NCBI GenBank assembly: GCA_029255645.1
Contig: JANLJE010000049.1
Location: 1-35,653, forward strand
Origin: Comamonadaceae bacterium
GTDB taxonomy: Bacteria > Pseudomonadota > Gammaproteobacteria > Burkholderiales > Rhodocyclaceae
Direction of reading: 5' to 3'
DNA: 35,653 nt
Below the pieces are notes generated by a model. It did no database searches and had not been told where the DNA came from. It was given only the letters and a program-made list of their open reading frames with translations. Shown one piece after another: positions 16,990 to 25,263 of the stretch. Position numbers and translations under genes: made by a program. Within the stretch, counting starts at the first letter, position 1. Each line of letters begins with the position of its first letter.

Positions 16990-17268
16990 ATGATCATCCA
17001 GAGCGACGAATTCAAAGCATGGCACGATGACCTGCGCGACAATGTCGCCCGCGCCCGGATCGCGGCCCGAATCCGGCTTGCCGAGCACGGCAACCTAGGC
17101 GACATTGCCCGTGCACGCGGCATGAGCCAGCTCGCCCGAGAAACGGGCCTGTCCCGCGAACGGCTGTATCAGGCCCTGTCGGCCAAGGGCAGCCCGGAGT
17201 TCGGCACTATCATGAAGGTAATCCGCGCCTTGGGCCTGACGCTGCACGTGGAAATCGCTCGCGCTTGA
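16990..17268 (+). CDS. Chimera: RelE/ParE-type toxin N-terminus fused to HTH antitoxin C-terminus
   Basis: Encodes 92 residues from ATG 16990 (MIIQSDEFKAW). Residues 1 to about 36 (SDEFKAWHDDLRDNVARARIAARIRLAEHGNLGD) match the start of a RelE/ParE-superfamily toxin. From about 37 onward (IARARGMSQLARETGLSRERLYQALSAKGSPEFGTIMKVIRALGL) it matches the end of the partner HTH antitoxin (addiction-module antidote family). The simplest explanation is an in-frame deletion from inside the toxin gene to inside the antitoxin gene, with the shared LGDI-like sequence as a possible microhomology. The toxin's catalytic C-terminal half is gone, so it should be non-toxic; the HTH is complete and might still bind DNA. 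Confidence 0.7.
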   Translation: MIIQSDEFKAWHDDLRDNVARARIAARIRLAEHGNLGDIARARGMSQLARETGLSRERLYQALSAKGSPEFGTIMKVIRALGLTLHVEIARA

Positions 17269-17636
17269 GTACCCGAAAAAACTCGTACCCGCTGCTGTAC
17301 CCGTTGAAAACCGTATTGGCACAAGGCCTTGTTTCATGTGGGTTTCAGTTGGGCACTATCAGGTGCATCCCTGCCAGGGCGTCTGCTGCGCCGAGGTTCT
17401 GAAACCGGCCAGGGGTGCGTCGGGCAGGCGAGCCAGGGTCTTGCCGAGGGCGGTGGGCACTCGGGCCAGGGCAGGCGGGTTGGCAGGGCGCGATTGCGTG
17501 ACTTGCCGGGGCTGGCCATAATGCTTCGCCAACGGCCGGCGGACTGGCGCGGACCATGGCGCCGCATGGCGCCCTTGCCGGGGCCAGCCTTGCAAGGCGC
17601 AAGATTTTCACCACTCACTCCAAAACGAGGCAAGAC
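17269..17636. other. Intergenic stretch before the aldo/keto reductase gene
   Basis: About 370 bp with no supported gene. Frames are open on both strands because of high GC, but their products are low-complexity (Ala/Pro/Arg-rich) and resemble nothing I know. The last part contains the ribosome binding site GAGG at 17627-17630 for the next gene. No clear promoter or terminator is seen. Confidence 0.5.
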
Positions 17637-18722
17637 ATGACGCAAGATAAGCTACCGCGATTCGATGCTGCACAGGGCCTGCGCTATCGCAAGCTCGGCA
17701 ACTCGGGCCTGTTCGTCTCCGAACTGTGCCTGGGCACCATGACCTTTGGCGGCGACAAGGACGTCTGGGGCCTGATCGGCAATTTGCAGCAGGAACAGGC
17801 CGACGAGCTGGTCCGAATCGCTCTCGAGGCGGGCATCAACTTCATCGATACCGCCAACATCTATGGCTATGGGGCCAGCGAGCGCATCGTCGGTCAGGCG
17901 CTCAAGAACCTCGGCGTGCGCCGCGAGGACATCGTGCTGGCCACCAAGGTGCTGGGGCCGATGGGCGAGGGCCCCAATGACCGCGGCGCCTCGCGCGGCC
18001 ATATCCTGGCCCAGTGCAAGGCGAGCCTTGCCCGCCTGCAAACCGACTACATCGACCTCTACCAGATCCACGGCTTCGACCCAGCAACCCCGATCGAAGA
18101 AACCCTGGAGGCCTTGAACACCCTGGTGCAACAGGGCCATGTGCGCTATGTGGGGCTCTCCAACTGGGCCGCCTGGCAGGTGATGAAGGCGATCGGCATC
18201 ACCCAGGCGCGCCACTTGTGCCCGATCACCTCGCTGCAGGCCTATTACACCCTGGTCGGTCGGGATCTGGAGCGGGATGTCGTTCCGATGCTCGAATCCG
18301 AAAAGCTCGGGCTGATGGTGTGGAGCCCGCTTGCCGGCGGCTATCTCTCCGGCAAATACGAAGGGCCGAACGTGTCCGAAGAAAACCGCCGCGCCCGCTT
18401 CGACTTTCCGCCCGTCAACCGGGAACGGGGCAGCCAGGTCATCGAGGTCATGCGCGGTATTGCTGCCGGCAAGCAAGTCGATGGCCAGCCCGTCAGCGTG
18501 GCCCAGATTGCCCTGGCGTGGCTGCTGCACCAAAAAGCCGTGACCAGCATCATCCTCGGCGCCAAGCGCCCCGAGCAGCTCAAGGACAATATCCGCGCCG
18601 CCCAGGTGCGCCTGTCGGCCGACGAACTCGCGGCCCTGGATGAGGCGAGCCGCCTGCCGCAGGAGTATCCGGGCTGGCAGCTCAAAAGGATGGCGCAGTA
18701 TCGGGATCACATGAAGGCTTGA
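17637..18722 (+). CDS. Aldo/keto reductase
   Basis: Encodes 361 residues. The AKR catalytic tetrad is visible as D71 (FIDTANIYG), Y76, K104 (LATKVLG) and H145 (YQIHGFD). The C-terminus carries the NADPH-binding SIILGAKRPEQLKDNI block. It should be a cytoplasmic NADPH-dependent carbonyl reductase of the (beta/alpha)8 type; the substrate cannot be told from sequence. ATG 17637 (MTQDKLPRFD) has GAGG six bases upstream and is preferred to the open upstream frame. The SDR gene 157 bp downstream suggests a shared oxidoreductive role, though they need not be co-transcribed. Confidence 0.93.
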   Translation: MTQDKLPRFDAAQGLRYRKLGNSGLFVSELCLGTMTFGGDKDVWGLIGNLQQEQADELVRIALEAGINFIDTANIYGYGASERIVGQALKNLGVRREDIVLATKVLGPMGEGPNDRGASRGHILAQCKASLARLQTDYIDLYQIHGFDPATPIEETLEALNTLVQQGHVRYVGLSNWAAWQVMKAIGITQARHLCPITSLQAYYTLVGRDLERDVVPMLESEKLGLMVWSPLAGGYLSGKYEGPNVSEENRRARFDFPPVNRERGSQVIEVMRGIAAGKQVDGQPVSVAQIALAWLLHQKAVTSIILGAKRPEQLKDNIRAAQVRLSADELAALDEASRLPQEYPGWQLKRMAQYRDHMKA

Positions 18723-18780
18723 TGCCCGTCCTGGGCCTTGCTCGGCTTTGTGCTCCGCTCTGCGGCCTGCCCGGCGCAGC

Positions 18781-18817
18781 CCCTTGTTCGCAGTCCCTTG
18801 TTCGCAGTCCCTTGTTT
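18781..18817. repeat. 14-bp tandem repeat, about 2.6 copies
   Basis: The unit CCCTTGTTCGCAGT occurs at 18781-18794 and 18795-18808, with a partial third copy to 18817. It fills part of the gap between the aldo/keto reductase and SDR genes. Confidence 0.85.
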
Positions 18818-18879
18818 TTGAAACCCCGGCGCTTGAAGCTCACCCGCCTTCGATCGCCCATTCCTGACTGGAGGTGCTG

Positions 18880-19782
18880 ATGTCGACCGATCCGCAAAAC
18901 CTCGCCCTGACCGAACACCATGGCGTCTACCCGGCCATCGACCCGGCCTCGACCTTGAAAGGCAGCGCCGCCGGCAAGGTCCTCTTCATCACCGGCGCCT
19001 CACGCGGCATCGGCCGGGCCACGGCCTTGGCCTTTGCCGAGGCGGGCGCCAAGGCCGTCTATCTGACCGCCCGCTCACCTGCCGAACTCGAAGCGACGCG
19101 CGACCTCGTCCGGCAGGCGAATCCGCAGACCCAGTGCGCGTTTTCGCTCTGCGACGTGACGCGGGCGGAACAGGTCGAAGCGGCGGTGGCCGATTGCGTG
19201 CAGACATTCGGCGCCATCGACGTGGCCGATGCCAATGCCGGCTACCTGGCCCAGTGGACGAAGATCGGCGAGTCCGATCCGGCGAATTGGTGGCACACCT
19301 GGGAAGTGAATGTGCGCGGTGCCTACCACGTCATCCGCTTTTGCCTGCCGCACCTGATCGCCTCGGCCAGGAAATGGGCCGCCCAGGGCTCAAGCGGCGG
19401 CCACTTGATTCTGCTCTCCTCGATCGGCGCCCAGCGCCTGGCCCCGACCGCCTCGGACTATCAGACTTCGAAGCACGCGATCAACCGGCTGTGCGAATTC
19501 GTCCAGGTCGATCACGGCCAGGACGGCATCAAGTGCTTTGCCATCCATCCCGGCGGGGTGGCCACCGAACTCGGGCGGAATATGCCCGAGGACCGGCATG
19601 TGTACCTCACCGATAGCCCGGATCTGGCCGCCGGCTTCATCGTCTGGCTCGCCGCCGGCATGGCGGATTGGGCCGCCGGGCGTTATCTGAGCGCCAATTG
19701 GGATGTGCAGGAGCTCACCGCGCAGAAGGACGAGATCCTGCGCAACGACCTCTTGGTGAACCGCCTGCGCACCCAGGCGTGA
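18880..19782 (+). CDS. Short-chain dehydrogenase/reductase
   Basis: Encodes 300 residues. The Rossmann motif TGASRGIG is at 39-46, the DANAG variant of NNAG at 117-121, catalytic Ser at 180-181 and YxxxK as Y194-K198. This is a classical SDR with about 25 extra residues in front of the dinucleotide fold. The C-terminal part (DLAAGFIVWLAAGMADWAAGRYLSANWD) is usual for the family. ATG 18880 is fixed by GGAGG at 18870-18874. NAD(P)-dependent oxidoreduction is predicted; the substrate is not identifiable. Confidence 0.93.
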   Translation: MSTDPQNLALTEHHGVYPAIDPASTLKGSAAGKVLFITGASRGIGRATALAFAEAGAKAVYLTARSPAELEATRDLVRQANPQTQCAFSLCDVTRAEQVEAAVADCVQTFGAIDVADANAGYLAQWTKIGESDPANWWHTWEVNVRGAYHVIRFCLPHLIASARKWAAQGSSGGHLILLSSIGAQRLAPTASDYQTSKHAINRLCEFVQVDHGQDGIKCFAIHPGGVATELGRNMPEDRHVYLTDSPDLAAGFIVWLAAGMADWAAGRYLSANWDVQELTAQKDEILRNDLLVNRLRTQA

Positions 19783-19958
19783 CTGGGGCCGTGCCGTCCC
19801 GGGCTGCCGGTGTTCGAGGTCATGGCGGCCCGGCGTTCGCGCGCTTGCTATCCAGTCGTTATAAAATCCGCAAAAGCCAGAACCGGGCTGCCTGCCTCCG
19901 CGGCTTGCCCCGGGAGCTGCAGAAAGGGCCGCGGCTGGCGCATTCCGGTTGTTCGACA

Positions 19959-20510
19959 ATGATGAAAGCATATCCAATGATGAAGACGACACTGCGGCGC
20001 ACGGCCGTTGCCTGCTTGCTGGCCACACTGGGGGTGGCGAATCATGCTGTCCATGCGGATGAGTTCGGGGTGGCGGCGGGGGGCATGGATGGGTATCACA
20101 GCCTGTCCCTGAATTACCAGAAGGCGCCCTTCTGGGAGGGGACTCTGGCCGGGCATCCCGTCGATGTCAGCCTGGAATACTCGATCGGGGCGGTGCGGGC
20201 CCCGGATGATGGCGACTCTTCCCGCACGCTGGGGCGGATCGGCCTGACGCCTTTCGCCCGGTGGCGGTTTGCCTCGAACACCGGGATCGAATTCGGCATT
20301 GGCGCGAACGTGTTTTCGGGGACCCATCTTGGCGACAAGGAAATCTCGACGGCATTCCAGTTCAGCAGTGCGCTTGGCCTGTTCCATCGCCTGGAGGGTT
20401 CGCCTTGGGGGCTCGGGCTGCGTCTGACGCACTACTCCAATGCCGGCATCAAGGACCCCAATCCTGGCCAGAACTATTTACAACTGCGCGCCAGCTACGT
20501 TTTTCCCTGA
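19959..20510 (+). CDS. pagL: Lipid A 3-O-deacylase PagL-like outer-membrane protein
   Basis: Encodes 183 residues. A signal peptide ([25 protein letters not shown]) precedes the mature start DEFGVAAGG. The C-terminal motif [13 protein letters not shown] (158-170) carries the PagL His and Ser, and the protein ends in a beta-strand with terminal aromatic residues ([10 protein letters not shown]), as outer-membrane barrels do. PagL removes the 3-linked acyl chain of lipid A. The residue aligned by eye with the catalytic Glu of Pseudomonas PagL is Asn172. The start is uncertain: ATGs at 19959, 19962, 19977 and 19980 all lack a strong ribosome binding site. The stop lies in a 12-bp tandem repeat. 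Confidence 0.85.
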   Translation: MMKAYPMMKTTLRRTAVACLLATLGVANHAVHADEFGVAAGGMDGYHSLSLNYQKAPFWEGTLAGHPVDVSLEYSIGAVRAPDDGDSSRTLGRIGLTPFARWRFASNTGIEFGIGANVFSGTHLGDKEISTAFQFSSALGLFHRLEGSPWGLGLRLTHYSNAGIKDPNPGQNYLQLRASYVFP

Positions 20511-20541
20511 GTTTTTCCCTGAGTTTGCCCCTGAGTTTGCC
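20500..20541. repeat. 12-bp tandem repeat at the pagL 3' end, about 3.5 copies
   Basis: TTTTTCCCTGAG occurs at 20500-20511 and 20512-20523, followed by TTTGCCCCTGAG at 20524-20535 and a partial copy. The pagL stop codon is the TGA of the first unit, so copy-number change would not alter the protein. Confidence 0.85.
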
Positions 20542-20590
20542 TTGTACACAGGGGCGAGGCCGGGTCCCCGCTTTTGAATCCGGAGTGACC

Positions 20591-21079
20591 ATGAACTATC
20601 CTGCCCCCTCCTTCGAGGCCAAGATCTGCCCGCCGGAGCAACTGACGGCCCGGGCCGCCTTGCTGCCCCGGCCGCGGGTATTTACCAATGGCTGCTTCGA
20701 CATCCTGCACCGCGGTCATGCCACCTATCTGGCCCAGGCCCGCGCCCTGGGGGCGAGCCTGATCGTGGCGCTCAATTCCGATGCCTCGGTGCGGCGCCAG
20801 GGCAAGGGGGAAGCGCGGCCCATCAACGCCCTGGAAGACCGGCTGGCGGTGATGGCGGCCCTGGAATGCGTCAGCCTCGTGACCTGGTTCGAGGCGGACA
20901 CCCCCCTCGACGCCATCCTCGCCTGCCGGCCGGAGGTGCTGGTCAAGGGCGGCGACTGGCCGGTCGAGCGCATCGTCGGGGCCGCCGAGGTGCGTAGCTG
21001 GGGAGGGACGGTGCATTCCCTTCCCTTCCTCCACCAGAAGTCCACCACCGCCCTCCTGGAAAAAATCCGCCGGCTTTAA
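20591..21079 (+). CDS. rfaE2: D-glycero-beta-D-manno-heptose 1-phosphate adenylyltransferase
   Basis: Encodes 162 residues, the size of a stand-alone HldE C-terminal domain. The nucleotidyltransferase signature [12 protein letters not shown] spans about 32-43, followed by [14 protein letters not shown] and VLVKGGDW. It joins AMP to heptose-1-phosphate to make ADP-heptose for LPS inner core. GGAG at 20582-20585 supports ATG 20591. In many betaproteobacteria the kinase half (rfaE1) is encoded separately; it is not in this window. Proximity to pagL fits an envelope theme. Its end overlaps convergent mnmH by 4 bp. Confidence 0.95.
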   Translation: MNYPAPSFEAKICPPEQLTARAALLPRPRVFTNGCFDILHRGHATYLAQARALGASLIVALNSDASVRRQGKGEARPINALEDRLAVMAALECVSLVTWFEADTPLDAILACRPEVLVKGGDWPVERIVGAAEVRSWGGTVHSLPFLHQKSTTALLEKIRRL

Positions 21080-22137
21080 GCGGCCGCCGTGCGGCGCGCC
21101 ATGATCTGCCGCGCCAGCCTCTCCAGGGCGGCGGGCGAGAGATCGTCCGTATCGACATAGCCGAGACTGGGCGGATATTCGAAACTTGCCTGGCGGGAAC
21201 GGCGGTACAGCGGGTCGTAATGGCGCTCCAGCAGTTCGGCCACCAGGACCTCCCAGTTGCGCGCCTGGGCCAGGGCTTGCCAGTGTTGCACCAACTCCCG
21301 GCCCAGATGGCCCTGCAGACCCTGCAGTCTTTCCTGGAGCCATTCCGGATGCTGCAGGAAGTAATCGTAATCCTGGCGCAGGAAGGCGATCCGGGCGGGC
21401 AGGCTGGCGCGGATTTCGACGCAGCGGCCCTGGCGCATGCGCTGGATCAGGGCGTCCGGCAGGTGCAGCCGGCCGATGCGGCGGCTTTCCGCCTCCACGA
21501 ACACCGGGCGCTCCGGGTCCAGGGCGGCCAGGACCTGCCACAACCGGCTCTCGAAGCTGCGCGGCGAGGGTTGCGGAGCATCGGGCAGACCGCCCAGTAC
21601 CGAACCCTTGTGCATGGCCAGTTCCTCCAGGTCCAGCACCTGCCCGCCCAGGCGGGCGATGCTCTGGAGGATGCGGGTCTTGGCGCTGCCGGTGGCACCG
21701 CACAGGACATGAAAGTGGAGCGCCCGGGGCAAGGCATCCAGTTGTTCCAGCACCTGCCGGCGCCAGGCCTTGTAGCCGCCTTCGAGCCGGTCCGCCTGCC
21801 AGCCGATCTGGCGCAGGATGATCTGCATCGCGCCGCTACGCTGGCCGCCCCGCCAGCAATAGATGAGCGCTCGCCAGTGCGGGGGTTTGTCGGCCAGGGT
21901 TTCCTGCAGGTGCCGGGCGATGTTGATGGCGATCAGGGCGGCCCCCACTTTCTTCGCTGCGAAGGGCGAGACCTGCTTGTAGAGGGTGCCCACCCGCACC
22001 CGCTCCGCGTCGCTGAGCACCGGCAGGTTGATGGCGCCGGGGATGTGGTCGTCGGCAAACTCGGCCGGGGTGCGGACATCGATGATTTCCGGGTAGTCGG
22101 AAAGTTGTGCTACGGTGGCAAGCCCGGATGATTTCAT
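21076..22137 (-). CDS. mnmH: tRNA 2-selenouridine synthase
   Basis: Encodes 353 residues. An N-terminal rhodanese domain ([23 protein letters not shown]) has its active cysteine in YCWRGGQRS (C94). A C-terminal P-loop (GATGSAKT, 147-154) follows. MnmH (SelU/YbbB) converts 2-thiouridine at the tRNA wobble position to 2-selenouridine with selenophosphate. It is divergent from selD, which makes that selenophosphate, across only 69 bp, so shared regulation is likely. Confidence 0.96.
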   Translation of the reverse strand: MKSSGLATVAQLSDYPEIIDVRTPAEFADDHIPGAINLPVLSDAERVRVGTLYKQVSPFAAKKVGAALIAINIARHLQETLADKPPHWRALIYCWRGGQRSGAMQIILRQIGWQADRLEGGYKAWRRQVLEQLDALPRALHFHVLCGATGSAKTRILQSIARLGGQVLDLEELAMHKGSVLGGLPDAPQPSPRSFESRLWQVLAALDPERPVFVEAESRRIGRLHLPDALIQRMRQGRCVEIRASLPARIAFLRQDYDYFLQHPEWLQERLQGLQGHLGRELVQHWQALAQARNWEVLVAELLERHYDPLYRRSRQASFEYPPSLGYVDTDDLSPAALERLARQIMARRTAAA

Positions 22138-22206
22138 GGTGGCGGAGCTGGGATCGAGGCCGCCATTTTACGGCCCGCCGCTGTTTCCATTTCAGATACC
22201 TGCAAG

Positions 22207-23256
22207 ATGAACCCGATCAAACTGACTTCCTTTGCCCACGGCGGCGGCTGCGGCTGCAAGATCGCCCCCGCCATCTTGTCCCGCATCCTTGCCGCCACCC
22301 CGGCCGCCGTGCTTCCACCGCAGCTGCTGGTGGGCAGCGAATCTTCCGACGACGCGGCGGTGTACCGGCTCAATGACAGCCAGGCCCTGGTGGCCACCAC
22401 CGACTTCTTCACCCCCATCGTCGATGACCCCGGCGATTTCGGCCGCATCGCCGCGACCAACGCCCTTTCCGACATCTATGCCATGGGCGGCACCCCGATC
22501 CTGGCCCTCGCCATCGTCGGTATGCCGCTCGACAAACTGCCCCTGGACGTGATCGAGCAGATCCTCGCCGGGGGCGCCTCGGTCTGCCAGGCGGCGGGCA
22601 TTCCCATCGCCGGGGGACACTCCATCGACGTGCTGGAGCCCATTTACGGCCTGGTCGCCCTGGGGCTCGTGCATCCCGATCGGGTCAAGACGAATAGCGC
22701 CGCCCGGGCCGGGGACCTGTTGATCCTGAGCAAACCCCTGGGCATCGGCATTCTCTCCGCCGCCTTGAAGCAGGGGAAACTTTCGCCGGCCGGCTACGCC
22801 GAGATGCGGGCGCTCACCACCCAGCTCAACCGGGTGGGCAGCATCCTGGGCGAGATGGCGGCCGTGCATGCCATGACCGATGTCACCGGCTTCGGCCTGG
22901 CCGGCCACCTGCTGGAAATCTGCCGCGGCTCGCAGTTGGCGGCGGAGCTGCGTTTTGCCGACCTGCCCCTGATCGAAGAAGCCGTGGCCCATGTGCAGGC
23001 GGGCGTGGCCACCGGGGCTTCGAGCCGCAACTGGACGGGCTATGGACATGAACTGGCGCTGGCGCCGGAGATCGCGGATTGGCAGCAAAAACTGCTCACC
23101 GACCCGCAGACTTCCGGCGGCCTTTTGGTAGCCTGCGCGCCCGAGGCGGCAGATGCGGTGTTAAGGCTGTTCCAGCAGCAGGGTTTTGCCCGGGCGGCCG
23201 TCGTGGGGCGCTTGAAAGAACAAAGCGCGGGAGCCGCCCGGCTGCAGGTGAGCTGA
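22207..23256 (+). CDS. selD: Selenide, water dikinase (selenophosphate synthase)
   Basis: Encodes 349 residues. The N-terminal GGGCGCK carries Cys15 and Cys17, so the catalytic residue is Cys rather than selenocysteine. DDAAVY, TTDFFTPIVDDP and GGHSIDVLEPIYG are AIR-synthase-fold metal and ATP-binding segments, and DPQTSGGLLVA is near the C-terminus. It makes selenophosphate from selenide and ATP. With mnmH alone beside it and no selA, selB or selC in view, the visible use of selenium is tRNA modification. The last ~105 bp are repeated in diverged form 2.6 kb downstream (25761-25865). Confidence 0.97.
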   Translation: MNPIKLTSFAHGGGCGCKIAPAILSRILAATPAAVLPPQLLVGSESSDDAAVYRLNDSQALVATTDFFTPIVDDPGDFGRIAATNALSDIYAMGGTPILALAIVGMPLDKLPLDVIEQILAGGASVCQAAGIPIAGGHSIDVLEPIYGLVALGLVHPDRVKTNSAARAGDLLILSKPLGIGILSAALKQGKLSPAGYAEMRALTTQLNRVGSILGEMAAVHAMTDVTGFGLAGHLLEICRGSQLAAELRFADLPLIEEAVAHVQAGVATGASSRNWTGYGHELALAPEIADWQQKLLTDPQTSGGLLVACAPEAADAVLRLFQQQGFARAAVVGRLKEQSAGAARLQVS

Positions 23257-23305
23257 TCCGGCCGGGGCGGCTTAGTGGTGCTGCCCCGGCACCACGGCGG
23301 CGACC
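23152..23305. repeat. Long direct repeat, copy 1 (selD 3' end plus opposing gene tail)
   Basis: These ~154 bp match 25761-25912. The selD part differs by a few, mostly conservative, substitutions. Beyond the selD stop both copies carry, on the minus strand, the end of the GGDEF-EAL gene: here VAAVVPGQHH-stop, at the other copy VAAVVLGQDD-stop. Each copy therefore spans the same convergent gene junction. Confidence 0.85.
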
Positions 23306-23467
23306 CGTTTTTCCCTCTTTTCATCCACTGCTTGCAGGGCCGATCATGCCCGTTTCTTCAAATCATGGCGGCGACGAATCGTGCCGTCATCCCGCCGCCA
23401 GCGCCTCTCCGCCTCCGGCATCAGCAGCAAGGTCAGCGGCTAGCCTGCCCGCCACCTTGGTCATTTC
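23306..23467. other. Gap between repeat copy 1 and the TA antitoxin
   Basis: No gene supported. On the minus strand a short frame reads MPEAERRWRRDDGTIRRRH and stops near 23345; it could be the tail of a lost gene, but I do not recognise it. Confidence 0.3.
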
Positions 23468-23749
23468 TCATGTCGTCAGTTCGATACGCAGGTGCTTGCC
23501 CAGCGCTTTTGCGGCACGGGCGAGGGTCGTTAGCGTCAGGCTGGTATCGGTCTCATCCAGCAATCGGTTCAGCGCCGCCCGGCTGGTCTGCATTTTCTCA
23601 GCCAGTGCGGTCTTGGTCAGGTGCTGGGCTTTCATCTCTTGCGCGATCTGCCAGGCAACGACCCGCTTGATCGCTACGGCGGTGGTTTCTTCCAGTACCG
23701 CTTCTTCATCCAGGAAGTCATCGAAGCTGCTGCCGATGTGCTTGTTCAT
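23468..23749 (-). CDS. HigA-like XRE-family antitoxin
   Basis: Encodes 93 residues from ATG 23749 (MNKHIGSSFDDFL). An acidic N-terminus is followed by a Cro/C1-type helix-turn-helix (LTKTALAEKMQTSRAALNRLLDET). It should neutralise the upstream toxin and repress the operon. The start is fixed by ATGA overlap with the toxin stop and a GGAG site about 6 nt upstream; the longer open frame in front is not coding. Confidence 0.88.
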   Translation of the reverse strand: MNKHIGSSFDDFLDEEAVLEETTAVAIKRVVAWQIAQEMKAQHLTKTALAEKMQTSRAALNRLLDETDTSLTLTTLARAAKALGKHLRIELTT

Positions 23750-24087
23750 GAGGCGCTCCTGAGTCGTTGCAGACGCCGCTTGGCGACGTCGAGTTCTTCG
23801 GGGGGTGTGGCTTGGGACTTCTTGATGAAGCCGTGCAGTAACACCATCGTGTGACCGACTACGGTGAACAGAATCCGGGCGATCCGGTCCATGAGGTGAA
23901 TGCGGACCTCCCACAAGTCTTTGGCCAGTTTGCGGACCAAGGGCATGCCCAGCGGCCAGCCGAACTGTACCGTCTTGATGTCGGCTCCGATCGCGCGCCG
24001 CTCGCTGGCCGGTAACGTCTTCAGCCATTCCCGCACAGGCTCATTGCCGCTGTCGGTGGCGAAGAAGCGGATATCCAGGATGGGCAT
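23746..24087 (-). CDS. HigB-like toxin (RelE superfamily, phage Gp49-like)
   Basis: Encodes 113 residues from ATG 24087 (MPILDIRFFATDSGNEPVREWL). Family features are LAKDLWEVRIH, the RIARILFTVVGHTMVLLHGFIKKSQATP block and a basic C-terminal helix (VAKRRLQRLRS). These are ribosome-dependent mRNA-cleaving toxins. The gene precedes its antitoxin, the HigBA order, and both are coupled by ATGA. ATG 24093 is an alternative start. A perfect palindrome just upstream (24104-24119) is the likely autoregulatory site. This module appears intact. Confidence 0.88.
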   Translation of the reverse strand: MPILDIRFFATDSGNEPVREWLKTLPASERRAIGADIKTVQFGWPLGMPLVRKLAKDLWEVRIHLMDRIARILFTVVGHTMVLLHGFIKKSQATPPEELDVAKRRLQRLRSAS

Positions 24088-24103
24088 GTTCATGCCTGTA
24101 AAT

Positions 24104-24119
24104 GTACCAATGTTGGTAC
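24104..24119. promoter_or_regulatory. Palindromic operator of the HigBA-like module
   Basis: GTACCAA-TG-TTGGTAC is a perfect 7+2+7 inverted repeat located 16 bp before the toxin start on the minus strand. Position and symmetry fit a binding site for the XRE antitoxin dimer. Inferred from position only. Confidence 0.55.
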
Positions 24120-24149
24120 GTAAAAGCAATGAATGAACCTATTTCCAGC

Positions 24150-24774
24150 AGTTTTCACGCCAATGCCAGCCGACACCGTGCCCTGTCCCCTGGATATCTC
24201 GAGAAGATCGAAGCCCAGCTCAAGGCGGAAGTCCAGGAGATGCTGAGGCTGGCCGAAGCGGCCGACCAGTCTTCTGTTTCCGATGGGGTCAGCCTGCCCG
24301 ACGAGATCAAGCGGCAGGAGGATCGGCTGGCCGCCATTGCCGCCATTGCCGCCGATGGTCGAGAAGGTGCGGGCATCACCGGCGGGGCTCAACCAACCGG
24401 AAATCCTGCGGGTCGACAGCGGCTACTTCAGCGAGAAGAACGTCGCGACCTGCGAGGCCGCCAAGATCACCCCGCTGATCGCGATGGGGCGCGAAGTACA
24501 TCATCCGGATTGGCGGGAGCGCTTCGAAGAACCGGCACCGCTCACCGAGCCGGCCTGTCACGTCGAACAGATGCGGCACGCGCTCAAGACCAAGGCAGGA
24601 CGTGCGCTCTATGCGCTACGCAAGCAGACCGTGGAACCGGTGTTCGGCATCATCAAGTCGGTGATGGGCTTTCGCCAGTTTCTGCTGCGTGGCCTGGAAA
24701 ATGTTCAGACCGAATGGACACTGGTCTGCCTGGCGTGGAATTTGAAACGCATGGCCGCATTGCGTCCGCAGTAG
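24150..24774 (+). pseudogene. IS1182-type transposase remnant
   Basis: Two pieces of one transposase are joined by an internal deletion and frame change near 24355. The first reads ANASRHRALSPGYLEKIEAQLKAEVQEML, then LPDEIKRQEDRLAAIAAI. The second reads VDSGYFSEKNVATCEAAKI, later KQTVEPVFGIIKSVMGFRQFLLRGLENVQTEWTLVCLAWNLKRM and ends at TAG 24772-24774. The N-terminal DDE part and about 70-100 central residues are missing. The element cannot be mobile by itself. Its left end is gone; AAGCCCGACAGGCTGCTAG at 24883-24901 might be its right terminal repeat. Confidence 0.82.
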
Positions 24775-24834
24775 CAGGAAATGCAGGAATTCGTGCGTCC
24801 ATCGCCAGATTCCGCCACTTTCGAGCCGTTTCAG

Positions 24835-24867
24835 CCAGATTCCAGCCAGATTCCAGCCAGATTCCAG
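24835..24867. repeat. 11-bp tandem repeat, 3 copies
   Basis: CCAGATTCCAG occurs at 24835-24845, 24846-24856 and 24857-24867, just after the transposase remnant. A related CCAGATTCC lies at 24805-24813. Confidence 0.85.
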
Positions 24868-25161
24868 CGATTTCGTCGCCTCAAGCCCGACAGGCTGCTA
24901 GCCAAACCGGAAACCCAAGCCGGTCAACGAGTTACGGGAGGTTTGGTGGGCAGTTTCGGCACCGCCCCGCCACTTTCCCACCGTCAGTGGGGCAAAACCA
25001 GCCCCGAAAGTGGCCATCGGGGCATGAAAGCCAACAGGATTCGCCCGGTTGGGTCACCCACCCACTTCCCACCCCGCCGACGGATTGCTCCACCAAGATG
25101 GGTGAATCCGGCCGGTTAGCGGCCGGACATCGGACTTGCCAAGGCTGTGCGGTTGCGCGAA
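24868..25161. other. Non-coding stretch after the transposase remnant
   Basis: About 290 bp without a supported gene. It includes the possible IS terminal repeat at 24883-24901. The rest shows only short, unconvincing inverted repeats. Confidence 0.4.
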
Positions 25162-25179
25162 GTTAGCAAATTCGCTAAC
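25162..25179. promoter_or_regulatory. Palindromic operator of the toxin-deleted TA locus
   Basis: GTTAGC-AAATTC-GCTAAC is a 6+6+6 inverted repeat 9 bp before the ATG of the remnant toxin frame. It fits an autoregulatory site for the antitoxin encoded at 25256-25567. Confidence 0.5.
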
Positions 25180-25188
25180 ATTCAAGGC

Positions 25189-25263
25189 ATGAACTGGACT
25201 GAAACCCCCGCCCGGGAATTGAAGACAGCCCGCAAGCGACTCAAGGAGGTCAAACATGCATAG
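25189..25263 (+). pseudogene. Internally deleted HigB/RelE-type toxin (24 codons left)
   Basis: ATG 25189 starts MNWTE, a typical start for Gp49-like toxins (MNWTVE...). It then jumps directly to TPARELKTARKRLKEVKHA, the usual end of these toxins, and the TAG at 25261-25263 overlaps the antitoxin start. Normal members are about 100-120 residues, so roughly 80-95 are deleted in frame. Promoter/operator, ribosome binding site and antitoxin remain. It cannot be toxic but still provides translational coupling to the antitoxin. Confidence 0.7.

Noticed and set aside
17345-17614. Possible LysR-type regulator divergent from the aldo/keto reductase
   Set aside because: The minus-strand frame is Ala/Pro/Arg-rich and shows no helix-turn-helix or effector-domain features.
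22138-22206. Selenocysteine insertion in selD or a SECIS element
   Set aside because: The active-site codon is for cysteine (GGGCGCK) and no in-frame UGA or suitable hairpin was seen.
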